The notes: generated by a model not told the origin, from the sequence alone. A stretch of 64,000 bases of DNA from Clostridium sp. Marseille-Q2269 (GCF_943736985.1 NZ_CALSFS010000010.1:1-64000); one strand, 5' to 3'; positions 26,842-36,507 are shown, counted from the stretch's first letter. Translations and numbers: made by a program.

Positions 26842-27846
26842 TTATTTTTTAAATTTAGGTGAATATTTAGCAGCTAAGATTATAGCTTCTACCATACTTA
26901 CAGCACTAGCTATTCCAGTTCCTGCTATATCTAATGCTGTTCCGTGATCTACAGAAGTTCTAAGTATTGGCATCCCATTTGTTACAGCAATAGTTCTTTC
27001 AAAATCTAATGTCTTTGTTGCTATATGTCCTTGATCATGGTATAAAGATAATACTGAATTATATCTTCCTTTAAGGGCTAAATGAAACACTGAATCTGCT
27101 CCTATAGGGCCTTCTACTTTATAACCCATTTTTTGAGCTTCTTCTATAGCTGGAACTACCTCTTTCATCTCTTCATCTCCAAATAATCCATGCTCTCCAC
27201 TGTGAGGATTAAGTCCTGCTACAGCCATTTTACCACCCTTTACTCCTAGCTTTTCTAAAGCTTCAGAGCATCTTATTATATAATCTAATACTCTTTCTTT
27301 AGTTACTAAATCACATGCTTTTCTTAAAGAAACATGTCTTGTTAAAAAGAATACTCTCATTCCTCTAACTTCAAACATAGTAAGAGGATCTTCTGTATCT
27401 GTTAAGTCTGCTAAAATTTCAGTATGTCCAATATAATTTATGTTTCCTTTTTTTAATGATTCTTTGTTTATTGGTGTAGTGGCTATAGCATCTATTTCTC
27501 CTTCTTTAGCCATTTCTACAGATTTTTTTATATATTCAAAAGCTGCCTTTCCTGCTATACCTTGAACTTTACCTATTTCTAATTCATTTATATCTATATT
27601 ATTTAAATCTACCAAATCTATAGTTCCTAAAGTAAACTTACCATCTTCTGCTTTTTCAATTAAATTTATATTTAAATTCATACCACAGAATTCCATAGCT
27701 TGTTTAATTACTTTTGCATCACCTATTAGTATAGGATTACATTTTTCATAAACTTCTTTTTCATTTAATGATTTTACTACTATCTCTGGTCCTATACCAG
27801 CTGGATCTCCTATTGGTACTCCTATTATTGATTTATTATTAATCAT
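26842..27846 (-). CDS. pdxA2: PdxA2-type four-carbon acid 4-phosphate dehydrogenase
   Basis: 334 residues of the PdxA family: [10 protein letters not shown] at the start, metal-site histidines in [18 protein letters not shown] and [12 protein letters not shown], and [13 protein letters not shown]. Vitamin B6 PdxA makes 3-amino-2-oxopropyl phosphate. PdxA2 members next to DUF1537 kinases oxidise D-threonate- or D-erythronate-4-phosphate to dihydroxyacetone phosphate and CO2 with NAD+. The context supports the catabolic role. TAAGGAGG precedes ATG 27846, 12 bases after the kinase gene. Confidence 0.85.
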   Translation of the reverse strand: MINNKSIIGVPIGDPAGIGPEIVVKSLNEKEVYEKCNPILIGDAKVIKQAMEFCGMNLNINLIEKAEDGKFTLGTIDLVDLNNIDINELEIGKVQGIAGKAAFEYIKKSVEMAKEGEIDAIATTPINKESLKKGNINYIGHTEILADLTDTEDPLTMFEVRGMRVFFLTRHVSLRKACDLVTKERVLDYIIRCSEALEKLGVKGGKMAVAGLNPHSGEHGLFGDEEMKEVVPAIEEAQKMGYKVEGPIGADSVFHLALKGRYNSVLSLYHDQGHIATKTLDFERTIAVTNGMPILRTSVDHGTALDIAGTGIASAVSMVEAIILAAKYSPKFKK

Positions 27847-27858
27847 ATTTAGTCCTCC

Positions 27859-29199
27859 TTAGTCACAATTAATATTTTTAAGTAAATAATCTATGCATAG
27901 TTCCATTGCGTCTTCTTGTCCTACCATTCCCCCTTTACTTACTATTCTCATATCTGGGAATTCTCCTTCTATAAACTTGCCATAAGCGGCTAAAGGTATA
28001 ACTTCATCTAAAAGTTCTAGTCCTGCTGAATTAAATTTTCTGCAAATACTAACACTTATATCTCCACCACTGCTAAATATGCCTTTTATAGATTTTATTT
28101 CTTGCATTATCTTGTAACTCATTTCAGCTACTGCAGTATTCATTATTTGAGATAAAAATTCCTTAGTAGTATTTTGTTTTTTTGCTTCCTCATCTAGATT
28201 AATTCTTACTTCTTCATATAATGAATCCAATACTATACAAAATATATCATATGAATCTTGATTTGCTATAACCTTATTTGCTATCCTGTCTATTTCTTCA
28301 TGCTTTGTATTTAAATCACTTAATAGTTTTCTAGAATTTATATCTATTTTAAATATATTTCTATCTTTTAAAATTCTCTCTAACTGTGCTCTAGTAGTGT
28401 CAGTTATACTTCCTATTGACATAAGCACTTTATTGTTTTTATTTTTATTGTTATCTTTATAATTCACTTCTTTTTTATTTTCCTTATCTAAAGCAACATA
28501 CTGTTTTATTGTTTCTGCAGTAAACGGGCCTGGATCTACACATGTAAATTTAATATTTGTATTTATTAATGCTTTTGATATAATCTCTAAATCCTTATTA
28601 TCTACAGCATCAAATATTATTAATTTTTTACTCTTATTGTAGATATCCATTATTTTATCCTGTAAATTTTTATATCCCTTTTTCACATCTTCAAGATATA
28701 TAGATGCAACTTCATATTTACTTTGCTCTTTCACCAACTTTTCAATTACCGAAGAATTTATAGGTTTCTTACCATCCTTTGCTGCATCAGTATCTTCTAA
28801 AGATTTACCATTTACTAAAAGATACCCTCCTACAGCTTGTCTATTAGCATCTGGAAAAGATGGTACTATGGCAGCTATAGTATCCCTAGGAAGAGAATCT
28901 AACATTCCGTCTATTTCTGCTCCAATGTTCCCTCTTAAAGTGCTATCTATTCTTTTGCCGTAAACTTTTACATCTGAACTAAAGAAAAATTCTGTTGCTT
29001 GAAGCACTCTTTCATAGGCATCTTCTTTTTCTACTCCTCTACTATCGGTTGAATAAAGAACTGTATCATATGCTTTTCCCAAATCATCTTTTTTTAATGA
29101 ATTCATAAGTGTTACAGTCTTTAAATTTAATTTTTTAATTAAAACGCCAGTTGCATTAGCTCCAGTCAAATCATCAGCTATGATAACATAATTTAACAT
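27859..29199 (-). CDS. DUF1537 four-carbon acid sugar kinase
   Basis: 446 residues. The N-terminal substrate domain begins YVIIADDLTGANATGV and has SFPDANRQAVGGYLLVNG and KRIDSTLRGNIG. The C-terminal nucleotide domain has SVSICRKF and a final GGMVGQEDAM. The family phosphorylates D-threonate, D-erythronate, 3-oxo-tetronate or related acids, and the pdxA2 neighbour suggests the first two. AAGGAGGA precedes the start. It is the second gene of the operon after the DeoR regulator. Confidence 0.88.
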   Translation of the reverse strand: MLNYVIIADDLTGANATGVLIKKLNLKTVTLMNSLKKDDLGKAYDTVLYSTDSRGVEKEDAYERVLQATEFFFSSDVKVYGKRIDSTLRGNIGAEIDGMLDSLPRDTIAAIVPSFPDANRQAVGGYLLVNGKSLEDTDAAKDGKKPINSSVIEKLVKEQSKYEVASIYLEDVKKGYKNLQDKIMDIYNKSKKLIIFDAVDNKDLEIISKALINTNIKFTCVDPGPFTAETIKQYVALDKENKKEVNYKDNNKNKNNKVLMSIGSITDTTRAQLERILKDRNIFKIDINSRKLLSDLNTKHEEIDRIANKVIANQDSYDIFCIVLDSLYEEVRINLDEEAKKQNTTKEFLSQIMNTAVAEMSYKIMQEIKSIKGIFSSGGDISVSICRKFNSAGLELLDEVIPLAAYGKFIEGEFPDMRIVSKGGMVGQEDAMELCIDYLLKNINCD

Positions 29200-29252
29200 T
29201 TAATATCCTCCTTGAATTACTTAATTACTAATGGTAGTTTAATTACTTATAT

Positions 29253-30014
29253 TTATTCTACGTTAACTACTGTTACATTTAATGATTCTAAATATTTGCT
29301 TTCATCTTTATTAAATTTTTTATCTGTAATAATGCAATTTAATAATTCTATAGAAAATATATTTACAAAAGATTCATTATTAAACTTACTGCTGTCTGTT
29401 AGAAGAACAGAATAAGATGCAGATTTTACTATACGTTTCTTTAAACTTGCCTTTTCAAAAGTAGGAGTAGATAGTTTAAAATCTGAGTCTATACCAGAGG
29501 TTCCTAAGAAAGCTAGATTAACCTTTATATTAGATATAAATTCATCTGCAGTAGGTCCTATTATGCAGCCTGTTTCTTCTTGTACTCTTCCTCCTACTAC
29601 ATAAGTTTTAATATTGTTTTGATATAGTTCTAAAGCTATCTTAAGGTCATTTGTTATGACAGTTATATTTTTTATCTCACTAAGTCTTTTAGATAGCTCA
29701 AAGGTTGTAGTACCTGCATCTAAAAATATACTGTCCCCTTCTTTTACTATACTTAGTGCTTTTTCTGCTATTTTTTCTTTTATAGATATATTGCTTATTT
29801 TTTTTAAATCATAAGCTTGTTCTGATAAATAAATAGATCGCTTTACAGCTCCACCATAACTTCTATATAAAATTCCTTTTTCTTGTAATCTATCAAAATC
29901 TCTTCTTATAGTCATTAAACTTACATTTAGTTCATTAGCAGCATCTTCAACTTTTACACTTCCTAATTGATTTAGCTTTTCAATTATATAATTTTCTCTC
30001 TCTACAGGAAGCAT
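29253..30014 (-). CDS. DeoR-family transcriptional repressor
   Basis: 253 residues. The N-terminal winged helix (ENYIIEKLNQLGSVKVEDAANELNVSLMTIRRD pattern) is followed by the DeoR sensor domain (DAGTTTFELSKRL, VTNDLKIALEL, GGRVQEETGCIIGP), which binds a phosphorylated sugar or acid. It is the first gene of the four-carbon acid operon and most likely represses it until substrate appears. TTCGTTTT direct repeats lie in its upstream region. Confidence 0.88.
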   Translation of the reverse strand: MLPVERENYIIEKLNQLGSVKVEDAANELNVSLMTIRRDFDRLQEKGILYRSYGGAVKRSIYLSEQAYDLKKISNISIKEKIAEKALSIVKEGDSIFLDAGTTTFELSKRLSEIKNITVITNDLKIALELYQNNIKTYVVGGRVQEETGCIIGPTADEFISNIKVNLAFLGTSGIDSDFKLSTPTFEKASLKKRIVKSASYSVLLTDSSKFNNESFVNIFSIELLNCIITDKKFNKDESKYLESLNVTVVNVE

Positions 30015-30082
30015 GTTATCACCTCTTATTTTTTAATATAAATAATTATTAATTTAAATAATTCTATTCATAAATTTATTTG

Positions 30083-30113
30083 TTCTTTTCATTTCGTTTT
30101 GCGTGTTCGTTTT
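30083..30113. promoter_or_regulatory. Candidate DeoR operator: TTCKTTTT direct repeats
   Basis: Three copies of TTCKTTTT begin at 30083, 30093 and 30106, about 70-100 bases before the DeoR start. Short direct repeats of this type are usual for DeoR-family repressors. The rest of 30015-30431 is AT-rich, ending in a terminator hairpin. Confidence 0.5.
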
Positions 30114-30359
30114 TGTTAATTAAAATATTATACTTCTTTTTATAATTTGTCAATATCTTTTATTTTCCTTTGTTTTTCAGCATTATTTGATATTTTTATA
30201 ACAATTTTACTTTATAATGTGATAAAGCAAAAGATTATATAGTTAAATATCTAACAACAACTCACAATAATATTTTAGTCATTAATATATTATATAAACC
30301 CTTTAAAATTTAACATACGTTATACAATTTTAAACTTATTATTTAACCCTAACAAATTA

Positions 30360-30395
30360 AAATCTTTAGGTGCTACTATGTACACCTAAAGATTT
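30360..30395 (-). terminator. Terminator after the CPBP protease gene
   Basis: A 13-bp perfect stem (AAATCTTTAGGTG and its complement) with a 10-base loop lies past the stop of the minus-strand gene at 30432. Confidence 0.75.
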
Positions 30396-30431
30396 TAATA
30401 TTAAGTATTCTTACTTATTTTTAAATTCCTA

Positions 30432-31325
30432 TTAAAAATAACTTTTGTTATAGGAATTCTTAATTTTATATAGTAATATTATTATTGCTATACATAAAAC
30501 TATAGTACATGCAATACCCGCTTCCGGACCAAATGCACCTCCTGTAAACAGCTCTGATCCTACTAACTCTAAATTCATTAAACTTCCAACTCCTGTTTTT
30601 AAACCACTTACCTCAAAACCAAATATATTACCTTGAAAAAAGTTCCAAGCAGCGTGCAATCCACAGGCTCCCCATATATTTTTCGTTTTTATAACATATA
30701 ATCCAAAAAGTATTCCTGTTATAAATAAATTTAAAGCTGCAACTAAACTTACATTAGGATTAAAAAAATGTAACAGAGAAAATAATAATGAAGAAAATAT
30801 TAATCCTATGGTAATGTTATATTTTGCTCCTAAAACATTCATAAGCCAACCTCTTACCAATATTTCTTCCGTTGCACTCTGAATTATCCAACCTGGTAAA
30901 ACTATAATAAGTGCTCCTATATTAGCTAAATTGAGACCACTTACTAAATTTATATGACTTGTAACTGTAAGTAATATTACTACAAGTGAAAATAGTATAA
31001 TTCCTAAGACAAAACCCAAAATATATTTTCTTATAAATTTTTCTCTACAGAATCCCATACTCTCAACACTGCGATTTTCAAATGTTTTTACCCAAGCAAA
31101 TGTAATTAAAGCTGAAAATAAAAAACCTGTTATTAAATTAATTGAAAAATTAATTGGGGTATTATTAGAAACTTTAAATGTTGTCTTTATTATAATAAAT
31201 ATAATACCTCCTACTATTTCTCCTATAATCATAAATAAAAATACTAATAAATATGAAATGATTATATTATATAGATGTTTTGATTTTTTAGCCTGTCTAA
31301 TTAACTCTGTTTCCTTTAAAAACAT
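30432..31325 (-). CDS. CPBP-family intramembrane metalloprotease
   Basis: 297 residues with about eight membrane helices. The CPBP (CAAX-like, Abi) motifs are present in order: ATEEILVRGWL (EExxxR), FFNPNVSLVAALNLFITGILFG (including the conserved His just before as LLHFF), and GLHAAWNF. These residues hold zinc in active members. The family cleaves membrane or prenyl-type substrates or protects against self-made bacteriocins. No bacteriocin gene is adjacent, so the role is unknown. Confidence 0.85.
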   Translation of the reverse strand: MFLKETELIRQAKKSKHLYNIIISYLLVFLFMIIGEIVGGIIFIIIKTTFKVSNNTPINFSINLITGFLFSALITFAWVKTFENRSVESMGFCREKFIRKYILGFVLGIILFSLVVILLTVTSHINLVSGLNLANIGALIIVLPGWIIQSATEEILVRGWLMNVLGAKYNITIGLIFSSLLFSLLHFFNPNVSLVAALNLFITGILFGLYVIKTKNIWGACGLHAAWNFFQGNIFGFEVSGLKTGVGSLMNLELVGSELFTGGAFGPEAGIACTIVLCIAIIILLYKIKNSYNKSYF

Positions 31326-31632
31326 AAATACTCTCCCATCATATAATTATTGTAAATTTTACTATATTATATAATCGTATTATTTCTTATATACCTTAAA
31401 ATAAAACAATTAAATTACCATTAAATTTTACTAATAAATCTAAGGTATATTTAAATTAATTATTACCTGTCTATTCCAAGTATTATGCCATTTTTACCCT
31501 CTTAAATTTCTTATTTTATACAGCTGTTTTGTAAAAATATCTCTTTTTTTCTTGCTTTCAGTTGGAAAAATTGCATTTATATATTTTAGTCAAACTTAAT
31601 TATTAATTATTTCATAAGAATATATAAACCAA

Positions 31633-31679
31633 TTGAAAAAGGCATCTAAAATGTTATAATAAATATATATTTATTATAA
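31633..31679 (+). promoter_or_regulatory. Promoter with a 26-bp palindrome across its -10 box
   Basis: TTGAAA (31633-31638), a 16-base spacer, then TATAAT (31655-31660). The half TTATAATAAATAT (31654-31666) is followed by its exact complement to 31679, covering the -10 box and the likely start site. This drives the L,D-transpeptidase gene. It may be an operator, or just AT-rich symmetry. Confidence 0.55.
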
Positions 31680-31709
31680 TGGAACTAAAATTTAGGAGGC
31701 ATATTTCCA

Positions 31710-33098
31710 ATGAGTAAAAAAAGAACTAAGGTAAAGAAAAAACATACTAGATATAGCATTATAAGTTTAGTAGGCCTACTAATAATCTATGTATGTATGG
31801 TATTATATTTTAACAATCATTTCTATTTTAGAACAACTATCAATGGTATTAAAGCTTCCGGCAAAACCGTAGAAGAAGTGAATAAAGAAATAGAACAAGA
31901 AGTGAATACTTATACACTCCAATTAGAAGGAAGGGATGGATCTAAAGAACAAATTTCAGCTAAGGATTTTAACCTAAAATATAATCGTAATGATGCCATA
32001 AAAAATTTAAAGGATAATGAGAACCCTTTTAATATATTTAAGGGTATTTTTAAGAAAAAAGAATATCAGATACCTAGAACAATTTCTTATGCTGAAGATA
32101 AATTAAAAGAAATTACTGATAAAATGATTTTCTTTAATAAAAATAAGATAGTTAATCCTAAAGATTCAAGTTTAAAATATACAGAAAAAGGTTATGAAAT
32201 TATACCTGAGGTTATGGGAAATAAGGTTAAGGAAGATGTTCTATATAGAGAAATAAAAAGCGCAATATTAAAAAATAAAAATATTCTAAATTTAGATAAA
32301 GATAATTGTTATGATAACCCTAAACACACATCAAAATCTAATGAAGTTATTAAAGCTAAGAAAACTATGGACAAGTATTTACAAGCAGTAATAACTTATG
32401 ACATTAGAGGAAATAAAGAAGTCGTAAATGCTCCTAAAATAAAAGATCTAATTAAAACAGATGAAAATTTCAATGCTGTTGTAGACAAGGATAAAGTACG
32501 CTCATACATAGACAACTTAGCCTACACATATAACACTGTTGGTAAAACAAGAAATCTTGTAACTCCATCAGGTAATCATATAAAAGTAAGTGGCGGAAGC
32601 TATGGTTGGGCTATTGATAGATCTAAAGAAACTGAAAATCTAGTGCAAGCTATACAAGAAGGAAAAACTATAAACAAGAAACCTAGTTACGCTCAGACTA
32701 CACCTTTTACCGGTGATGATGACATAGGAAATTCCTATGTTGAGATTGACTTAACACAACAACACTTATGGGTTTATAAAAATGGAAATGTTGTTGTAGA
32801 TGGAAATGTTGTTACTGGTAATGTAAGCTTAAATCATGCAACTCCTGAAGGAGTTTATAAAATAGATTATAAAGAAAGAAATGCAACTTTAAAAGGTGAA
32901 GACTACGCTACTCCAGTTAAGTTCTGGATGCCTTTCAATGGTGGTATTGGTATGCATGATGCTAATTGGAGAACAGAATTTGGTGGAAGTATATATAAAA
33001 ACAGTGGATCTCATGGATGTGTAAATTGCCCTCCTGCTTTAGCACAAACTATATTCGAAAATATAGAAGCAGGAACTCCAGTAATTTGTCATAATTAA
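31710..33098 (+). CDS. L,D-transpeptidase (YkuD) with peptidoglycan-binding-type domain
   Basis: 462 residues. A basic N-terminus and one membrane helix (about 18-38) anchor it outside the cell. A long extracytoplasmic middle region resembles the PG_binding_4 domain found before YkuD. The catalytic domain starts near YVEIDLTQQHLWVYKNG and ends with GGIGMHDANW and SHGCVNCP, with catalytic Cys C437. These enzymes make 3-3 crosslinks or attach proteins to peptidoglycan. An extra Cys (C440) three residues after the catalytic one is unusual. GGAGG precedes ATG 31710, and a terminator follows. Confidence 0.9.
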   Translation: MSKKRTKVKKKHTRYSIISLVGLLIIYVCMVLYFNNHFYFRTTINGIKASGKTVEEVNKEIEQEVNTYTLQLEGRDGSKEQISAKDFNLKYNRNDAIKNLKDNENPFNIFKGIFKKKEYQIPRTISYAEDKLKEITDKMIFFNKNKIVNPKDSSLKYTEKGYEIIPEVMGNKVKEDVLYREIKSAILKNKNILNLDKDNCYDNPKHTSKSNEVIKAKKTMDKYLQAVITYDIRGNKEVVNAPKIKDLIKTDENFNAVVDKDKVRSYIDNLAYTYNTVGKTRNLVTPSGNHIKVSGGSYGWAIDRSKETENLVQAIQEGKTINKKPSYAQTTPFTGDDDIGNSYVEIDLTQQHLWVYKNGNVVVDGNVVTGNVSLNHATPEGVYKIDYKERNATLKGEDYATPVKFWMPFNGGIGMHDANWRTEFGGSIYKNSGSHGCVNCPPALAQTIFENIEAGTPVICHN

Positions 33099-33146
33099 TA
33101 AAGTAAATAATAACTATTTATATATGTATAAAATAGACAAATACAG

Positions 33147-33191
33147 AAAAGAAGACTCTATCCAAGGAAAACTTTGGTAGCGTCTTCTTTT
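33147..33191. terminator. Bidirectional terminator
   Basis: The stem has outer arms AAAAGAAGAC and GTCTTCTTTT plus an inner CCAAGG/CTTTGG pairing. It lies between the convergent transpeptidase and TetR genes. Confidence 0.8.
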
Positions 33192-33246
33192 ATTGTTTAT
33201 TATTATATTTAATGTTAATTATCTTTATATTTTAATAATATAGCTT

Positions 33247-33840
33247 CTAAAACTTAAGATTTTTATTTATAATACTTTCAACAAGTTCCAAATAATCTCC
33301 ATTGTATATAATAGTTCTATTTGCTAACATTACTGCAATACCGTGAACCATAGACCACATAGCTATTACATCTCGTGTATACTCTTCTTTTTTTATATTT
33401 ATACTCTTTAAATATTCAATAGCTGAGTTCTTAAATATTTCAAAAGATCCTGAAACTTTAGCTTCAAATTTACTTTCATCCGCCACAATCCCATATTTAT
33501 AATTGTTTAAAAATAAAAATTTTAGATAATCGGGATTTTCCACCATAAACCAAACATATTTTTTCCCAAGCTCAGTAATCTTTTTACTTGGATTATCCTT
33601 ACATATTTCTGTTATTTCTATTAAAGATTTCTCAAATTCACTAAATACATAATTAGATATGGCATTAATTAATTCTTCTTTATTTTTAAAATGCTTATAT
33701 GGAGCTGAATGACTTACATTGCATAAAGCAGCTACTTTTCTTATGGAAAATTTATCTGTACCTTCTTTATTAAGTAATTTTAATCCTTCTATTATTAAAG
33801 TTTTCTTTAAATCTCCATGATGATATGCATAAGTTGCCAT
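33247..33840 (-). CDS. TetR-family transcriptional regulator
   Basis: About 197 residues. The helix-turn-helix lies at residues 15-50 (FSIRKVAALCNVSHSAPYKHFKNKEEL), followed by a helical ligand-binding domain with the TetR_C-type WFMVENPDYLKFLF and VHGIAVML segments. The frame starts with TTG 33861, but GAGAGG precedes ATG 33840 (MATYAYHHG), which fits family starts. It is divergent from two flavoprotein genes with a palindromic site between, so it probably represses them. Confidence 0.85.
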   Translation of the reverse strand: MATYAYHHGDLKKTLIIEGLKLLNKEGTDKFSIRKVAALCNVSHSAPYKHFKNKEELINAISNYVFSEFEKSLIEITEICKDNPSKKITELGKKYVWFMVENPDYLKFLFLNNYKYGIVADESKFEAKVSGSFEIFKNSAIEYLKSINIKKEEYTRDVIAMWSMVHGIAVMLANRTIIYNGDYLELVESIINKNLKF

Positions 33841-33898
33841 ATAAAATGCCCTCTCTTTCAAAATACAAATATATTATAATTTATTGTATCATTTTATG

Positions 33899-33942
33899 TT
33901 GACAATGTAAACTTACTATAGTATACTAAAGCAAAGTTTACA
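33899..33942 (+). promoter_or_regulatory. Promoter and TetR-type operator for the flavoprotein genes
   Basis: TTGACA (33899-33904), a 17-base spacer, then TATACT (33922-33927). TGTAAACTT (33906-33914) and AAGTTTACA (33934-33942) are exact inverted arms on either side of the -10 box. ACTATAGT and AGTATACT are further small palindromes inside. A bound dimer would block the polymerase. Confidence 0.7.
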
Positions 33943-33983
33943 CCATAAACATGGTTTTATCCATATATGAAAGGAGAATTTTT

Positions 33984-34493
33984 ATGTTATTAGTTCATGA
34001 TTTATCTAAAAAAAATTTAAATGAAATATTACCTTTTGTATCAAAAAACACCAAAATATTATCAAAAGAAACAGCCCCTATACAACCTTGTTATGGCTGT
34101 TTTAAGTGTTGGAGTAAAACTCCTGGTAAGTGCATTATAAATGATTTTTATACAGAAATGCCTAAATTTATTTTGCACAATAATATTTTTATTATAATTA
34201 CCAAAATACATTATGGTTGCTATTCTCCTTATATTAAAAATGTTATAGATAGATCTATAGGTATCTTACTACCATTCTTTAAATCGGTTAATGGAGAAAT
34301 TCATCATGTTTCTAGATATGATAAATTTCCTAAATTTATAGCCATAGGATATGGAAAAGATATCACATCTGATGAAAAAGCTACATTTAAAAAACTAGTG
34401 AAGGCATACTGTATAAACTTAAGTTTTACCCAGTATAAATCTTTTATAGTGGATGATATATATAAAATAAAAGATGTTTTAAAAAATTTATAA
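33984..34493 (+). CDS. Flavodoxin-fold FMN protein
   Basis: About 169 residues of the NADPH-dependent FMN reductase/flavodoxin group. The segment PCYGCFKCWSKTPGKCIINDF is typical of this family's loop after the first half of the fold, and KIHYGCYSPYIKNVIDRSI follows. The frame is open from 33951, but AAAGGAG precedes ATG 33984. It is 14 bases ahead of a second flavoprotein gene and probably forms a redox pair or two-subunit enzyme with it under TetR control. The substrate is unknown. Confidence 0.75.
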   Translation: MLLVHDLSKKNLNEILPFVSKNTKILSKETAPIQPCYGCFKCWSKTPGKCIINDFYTEMPKFILHNNIFIIITKIHYGCYSPYIKNVIDRSIGILLPFFKSVNGEIHHVSRYDKFPKFIAIGYGKDITSDEKATFKKLVKAYCINLSFTQYKSFIVDDIYKIKDVLKNL

Positions 34494-34507
34494 GGGAGGT
34501 AATTTTC

Positions 34508-35161
34508 ATGAATAATCTATGTATTATAAATGGTAGTCCAAAGAAAAAAAATAGCAATTCTTCGTACTTTATTAATGAATTAATACAATTGCTTAATAAT
34601 AACATTAAAACAAAAGAATATTATGTAAGTGAACTTATGAAAGATACAAGCTCCCTTAATGAGATCCTATCTTTTAATAAAATCATTCTTATTTCTCCTT
34701 TATATGCTGATTGCCTTCCAAGCCCAATGCTGGATTTTATGATATGTTTTGAATCTTTCCTTAAAAACAAAAAAGGTTTAAATACTGATATGTATTGCTT
34801 AATAAATTGTGGATTCTTGGAAGGAACTCAAAATTCTATAGCCATTGACATAATGAAAAATTATTGTACAAGAATAGGATTCAACTGGAGACTTGGCATA
34901 GGTATCGGTGCTGGTGAATTTATGATTAATTCAAAAAATATACCTCTTAATTCTAAAATGAAACACCCCATATATGATGCACTTTTAACATTAAAAAAAG
35001 ATATAGAAAATATTAATAATAGCATTACTCCTCAAAATAAGATCCTTGTTAATGCTAAGATGCCTAAATTTATATTTAAATTGGCTGGTAATATGTATTG
35101 GAAAAGAATAGCTAAAAAGAATAATTTAAAAACAAAAGATCTTTATAAAAGGATTTATTAA
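34508..35161 (+). CDS. NAD(P)H-dependent flavodoxin-fold oxidoreductase
   Basis: 217 residues. The FMN phosphate loop is INGSPKKKNSNSSYF at the N-terminus, and ISPLYADCLPSPMLDFM contacts the flavin ring. The C-terminal tail (about 190-217) is basic. AAGGGAGG precedes the ATG. It is the second gene after the TetR-type promoter and is likely a partner of the preceding protein. It could be a quinone, azo or nitro reductase induced by its own substrate. Confidence 0.75.
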   Translation: MNNLCIINGSPKKKNSNSSYFINELIQLLNNNIKTKEYYVSELMKDTSSLNEILSFNKIILISPLYADCLPSPMLDFMICFESFLKNKKGLNTDMYCLINCGFLEGTQNSIAIDIMKNYCTRIGFNWRLGIGIGAGEFMINSKNIPLNSKMKHPIYDALLTLKKDIENINNSITPQNKILVNAKMPKFIFKLAGNMYWKRIAKKNNLKTKDLYKRIY

Positions 35162-35215
35162 AAAAATATTAAACTCTTCTCCCACATGAACTTAACATAT
35201 CTTAATATAAATGAA

Positions 35216-35324
35216 AAAGGAGCTGTCCCACTAATAATAAATCCTACAATATATTGTGTTAACTTTAAACTTGTAAAACAATATATTGTGCTTAATTTTT
35301 TTTAATGAATGGGACAGTCCCTTT
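35216..35324. repeat. 109-bp inverted-repeat element, possibly a large terminator
   Basis: The outer arms AAAGGAgCTGTCCCA (35216-35230) and TGGGACAGtCCCTTT (35310-35324) pair almost fully. Inside are two copies of the near-palindrome ACAATATATTGTG (35246-35258 and 35278-35290). It lies between convergent genes, so it may end both. Its size and nested repeats also resemble a small non-autonomous mobile element. The rest of 35162-35492 is AT-rich. Confidence 0.5.
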
Positions 35325-35492
35325 AGCTTTCTATGAACATAATGAAGCTATATATTTTATCTTCATAAGATTGGTTATTTATTTCACTGAAGAATATTAT
35401 AAAACCTAAAAATTTAGTATTTTTTATTAATTATGTTATAAATATTTAAAATTAACATGAACTATTAAAATCAATATTAATTGTTATAGTTA

Positions 35493-36422
35493 TTAACAAT
35501 GCTCTTCAATTCTTAGTTCTGTTTTTAATCTTCTTCCAAATTCTTTATCTGCTTTAGAAAAATTATCTATAGCTTTCAACTGAATTCTTATATCAACTTC
35601 CCACATATCTGCTGCTATATTGCTTATTAATGTATTCTTTTCCTTATCTGTCATAGCTCTATACCTTTCACCCGCCTGTAAAAAGTCTTGACTTTTATCT
35701 ATAGTTTTTCTTACCAAATTTCCTTCAACATAAATAGGCTCTTTTTTTCCTTTTGGGTGCTCCAAAGGTTTATTGTCATTTAAAGTATTAGGTTTATAAT
35801 TTATGCTTCCTTTATTATAAAAATATCTCATAGGTCCATCCTGAGTATTATTATTTACCTCAACTATAGGTTTATTTATAGGCAACTGCTGAAAATTAGC
35901 TCCTATCCTGTATCTTTGAGTATCCTTATATGAGAAGCTTCTCCCTTGTAAAAGTTTATCATTAGACAATGCTACCCCTGGTACTATATTAGATGGGCAA
36001 AACGCTATTTGTTCAATTTCCCCAAAAAAGTTTTTAGGATTTTCATTCAATGTTATCTTTCCAACTTCAATCAATGGGAATTTATCTTCCGGCCATACTT
36101 TAGTTGCATATAAAGTATCGAATTCTAAGCATTCAGATTCTTCCATTTCCATAACTTGTACTTTCAAAAAATACTCAACTTTTCCTCCTTTAGCTATGGT
36201 ATCATATAGATCTCTTGTAGCTATATCTGGATCAACTCCCGCAAGTACTTCAGCCTCATGCCTATCTATTGTCTTAACACCTAAAGTAGGTATCCAGTGA
36301 TATTTAATAAGTACTCTGTGTTCCTTTTCATTGATCCAAACATAAGTGTTAACCCCAAAACCTTCTATAGTTCTATAACTTTTAATTGTGCCTAGATCAG
36401 AAAATAAAAAAGATATTAAAAA
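35493..36422 (-). pseudogene. Catalase, 5' third missing
   Basis: The frame is open from 36422, after two TAA codons, and carries catalase sequence at once: FSDLGTIKSYRTIEGFGVNTYVW, then HEAEVLAGVDPDIATRDLY, then IEQIAFCPSNIVPGV, and RSFSYKDTQRYRIG with the proximal heme tyrosine motif. Catalases have about 150 more residues before this, including the catalytic His and Asn. No start codon, ribosome site or upstream half is visible. A TTG at 36167 could give only a 224-residue fragment. The gene is dead as a catalase. Confidence 0.8.
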
Positions 36423-36507
36423 TTATTAATAACTTTTAATATCCTTATAAATTTATATTCTTTTAATACTTACATCTATTATAATTACTTGGAGATATTT
36501 GAAACCC

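Noticed and set aside
26842..27846. Vitamin B6 biosynthesis PdxA
   Set aside because: The operon context with a DUF1537 kinase, GntP permease and DeoR regulator points to PdxA2 in sugar-acid breakdown.
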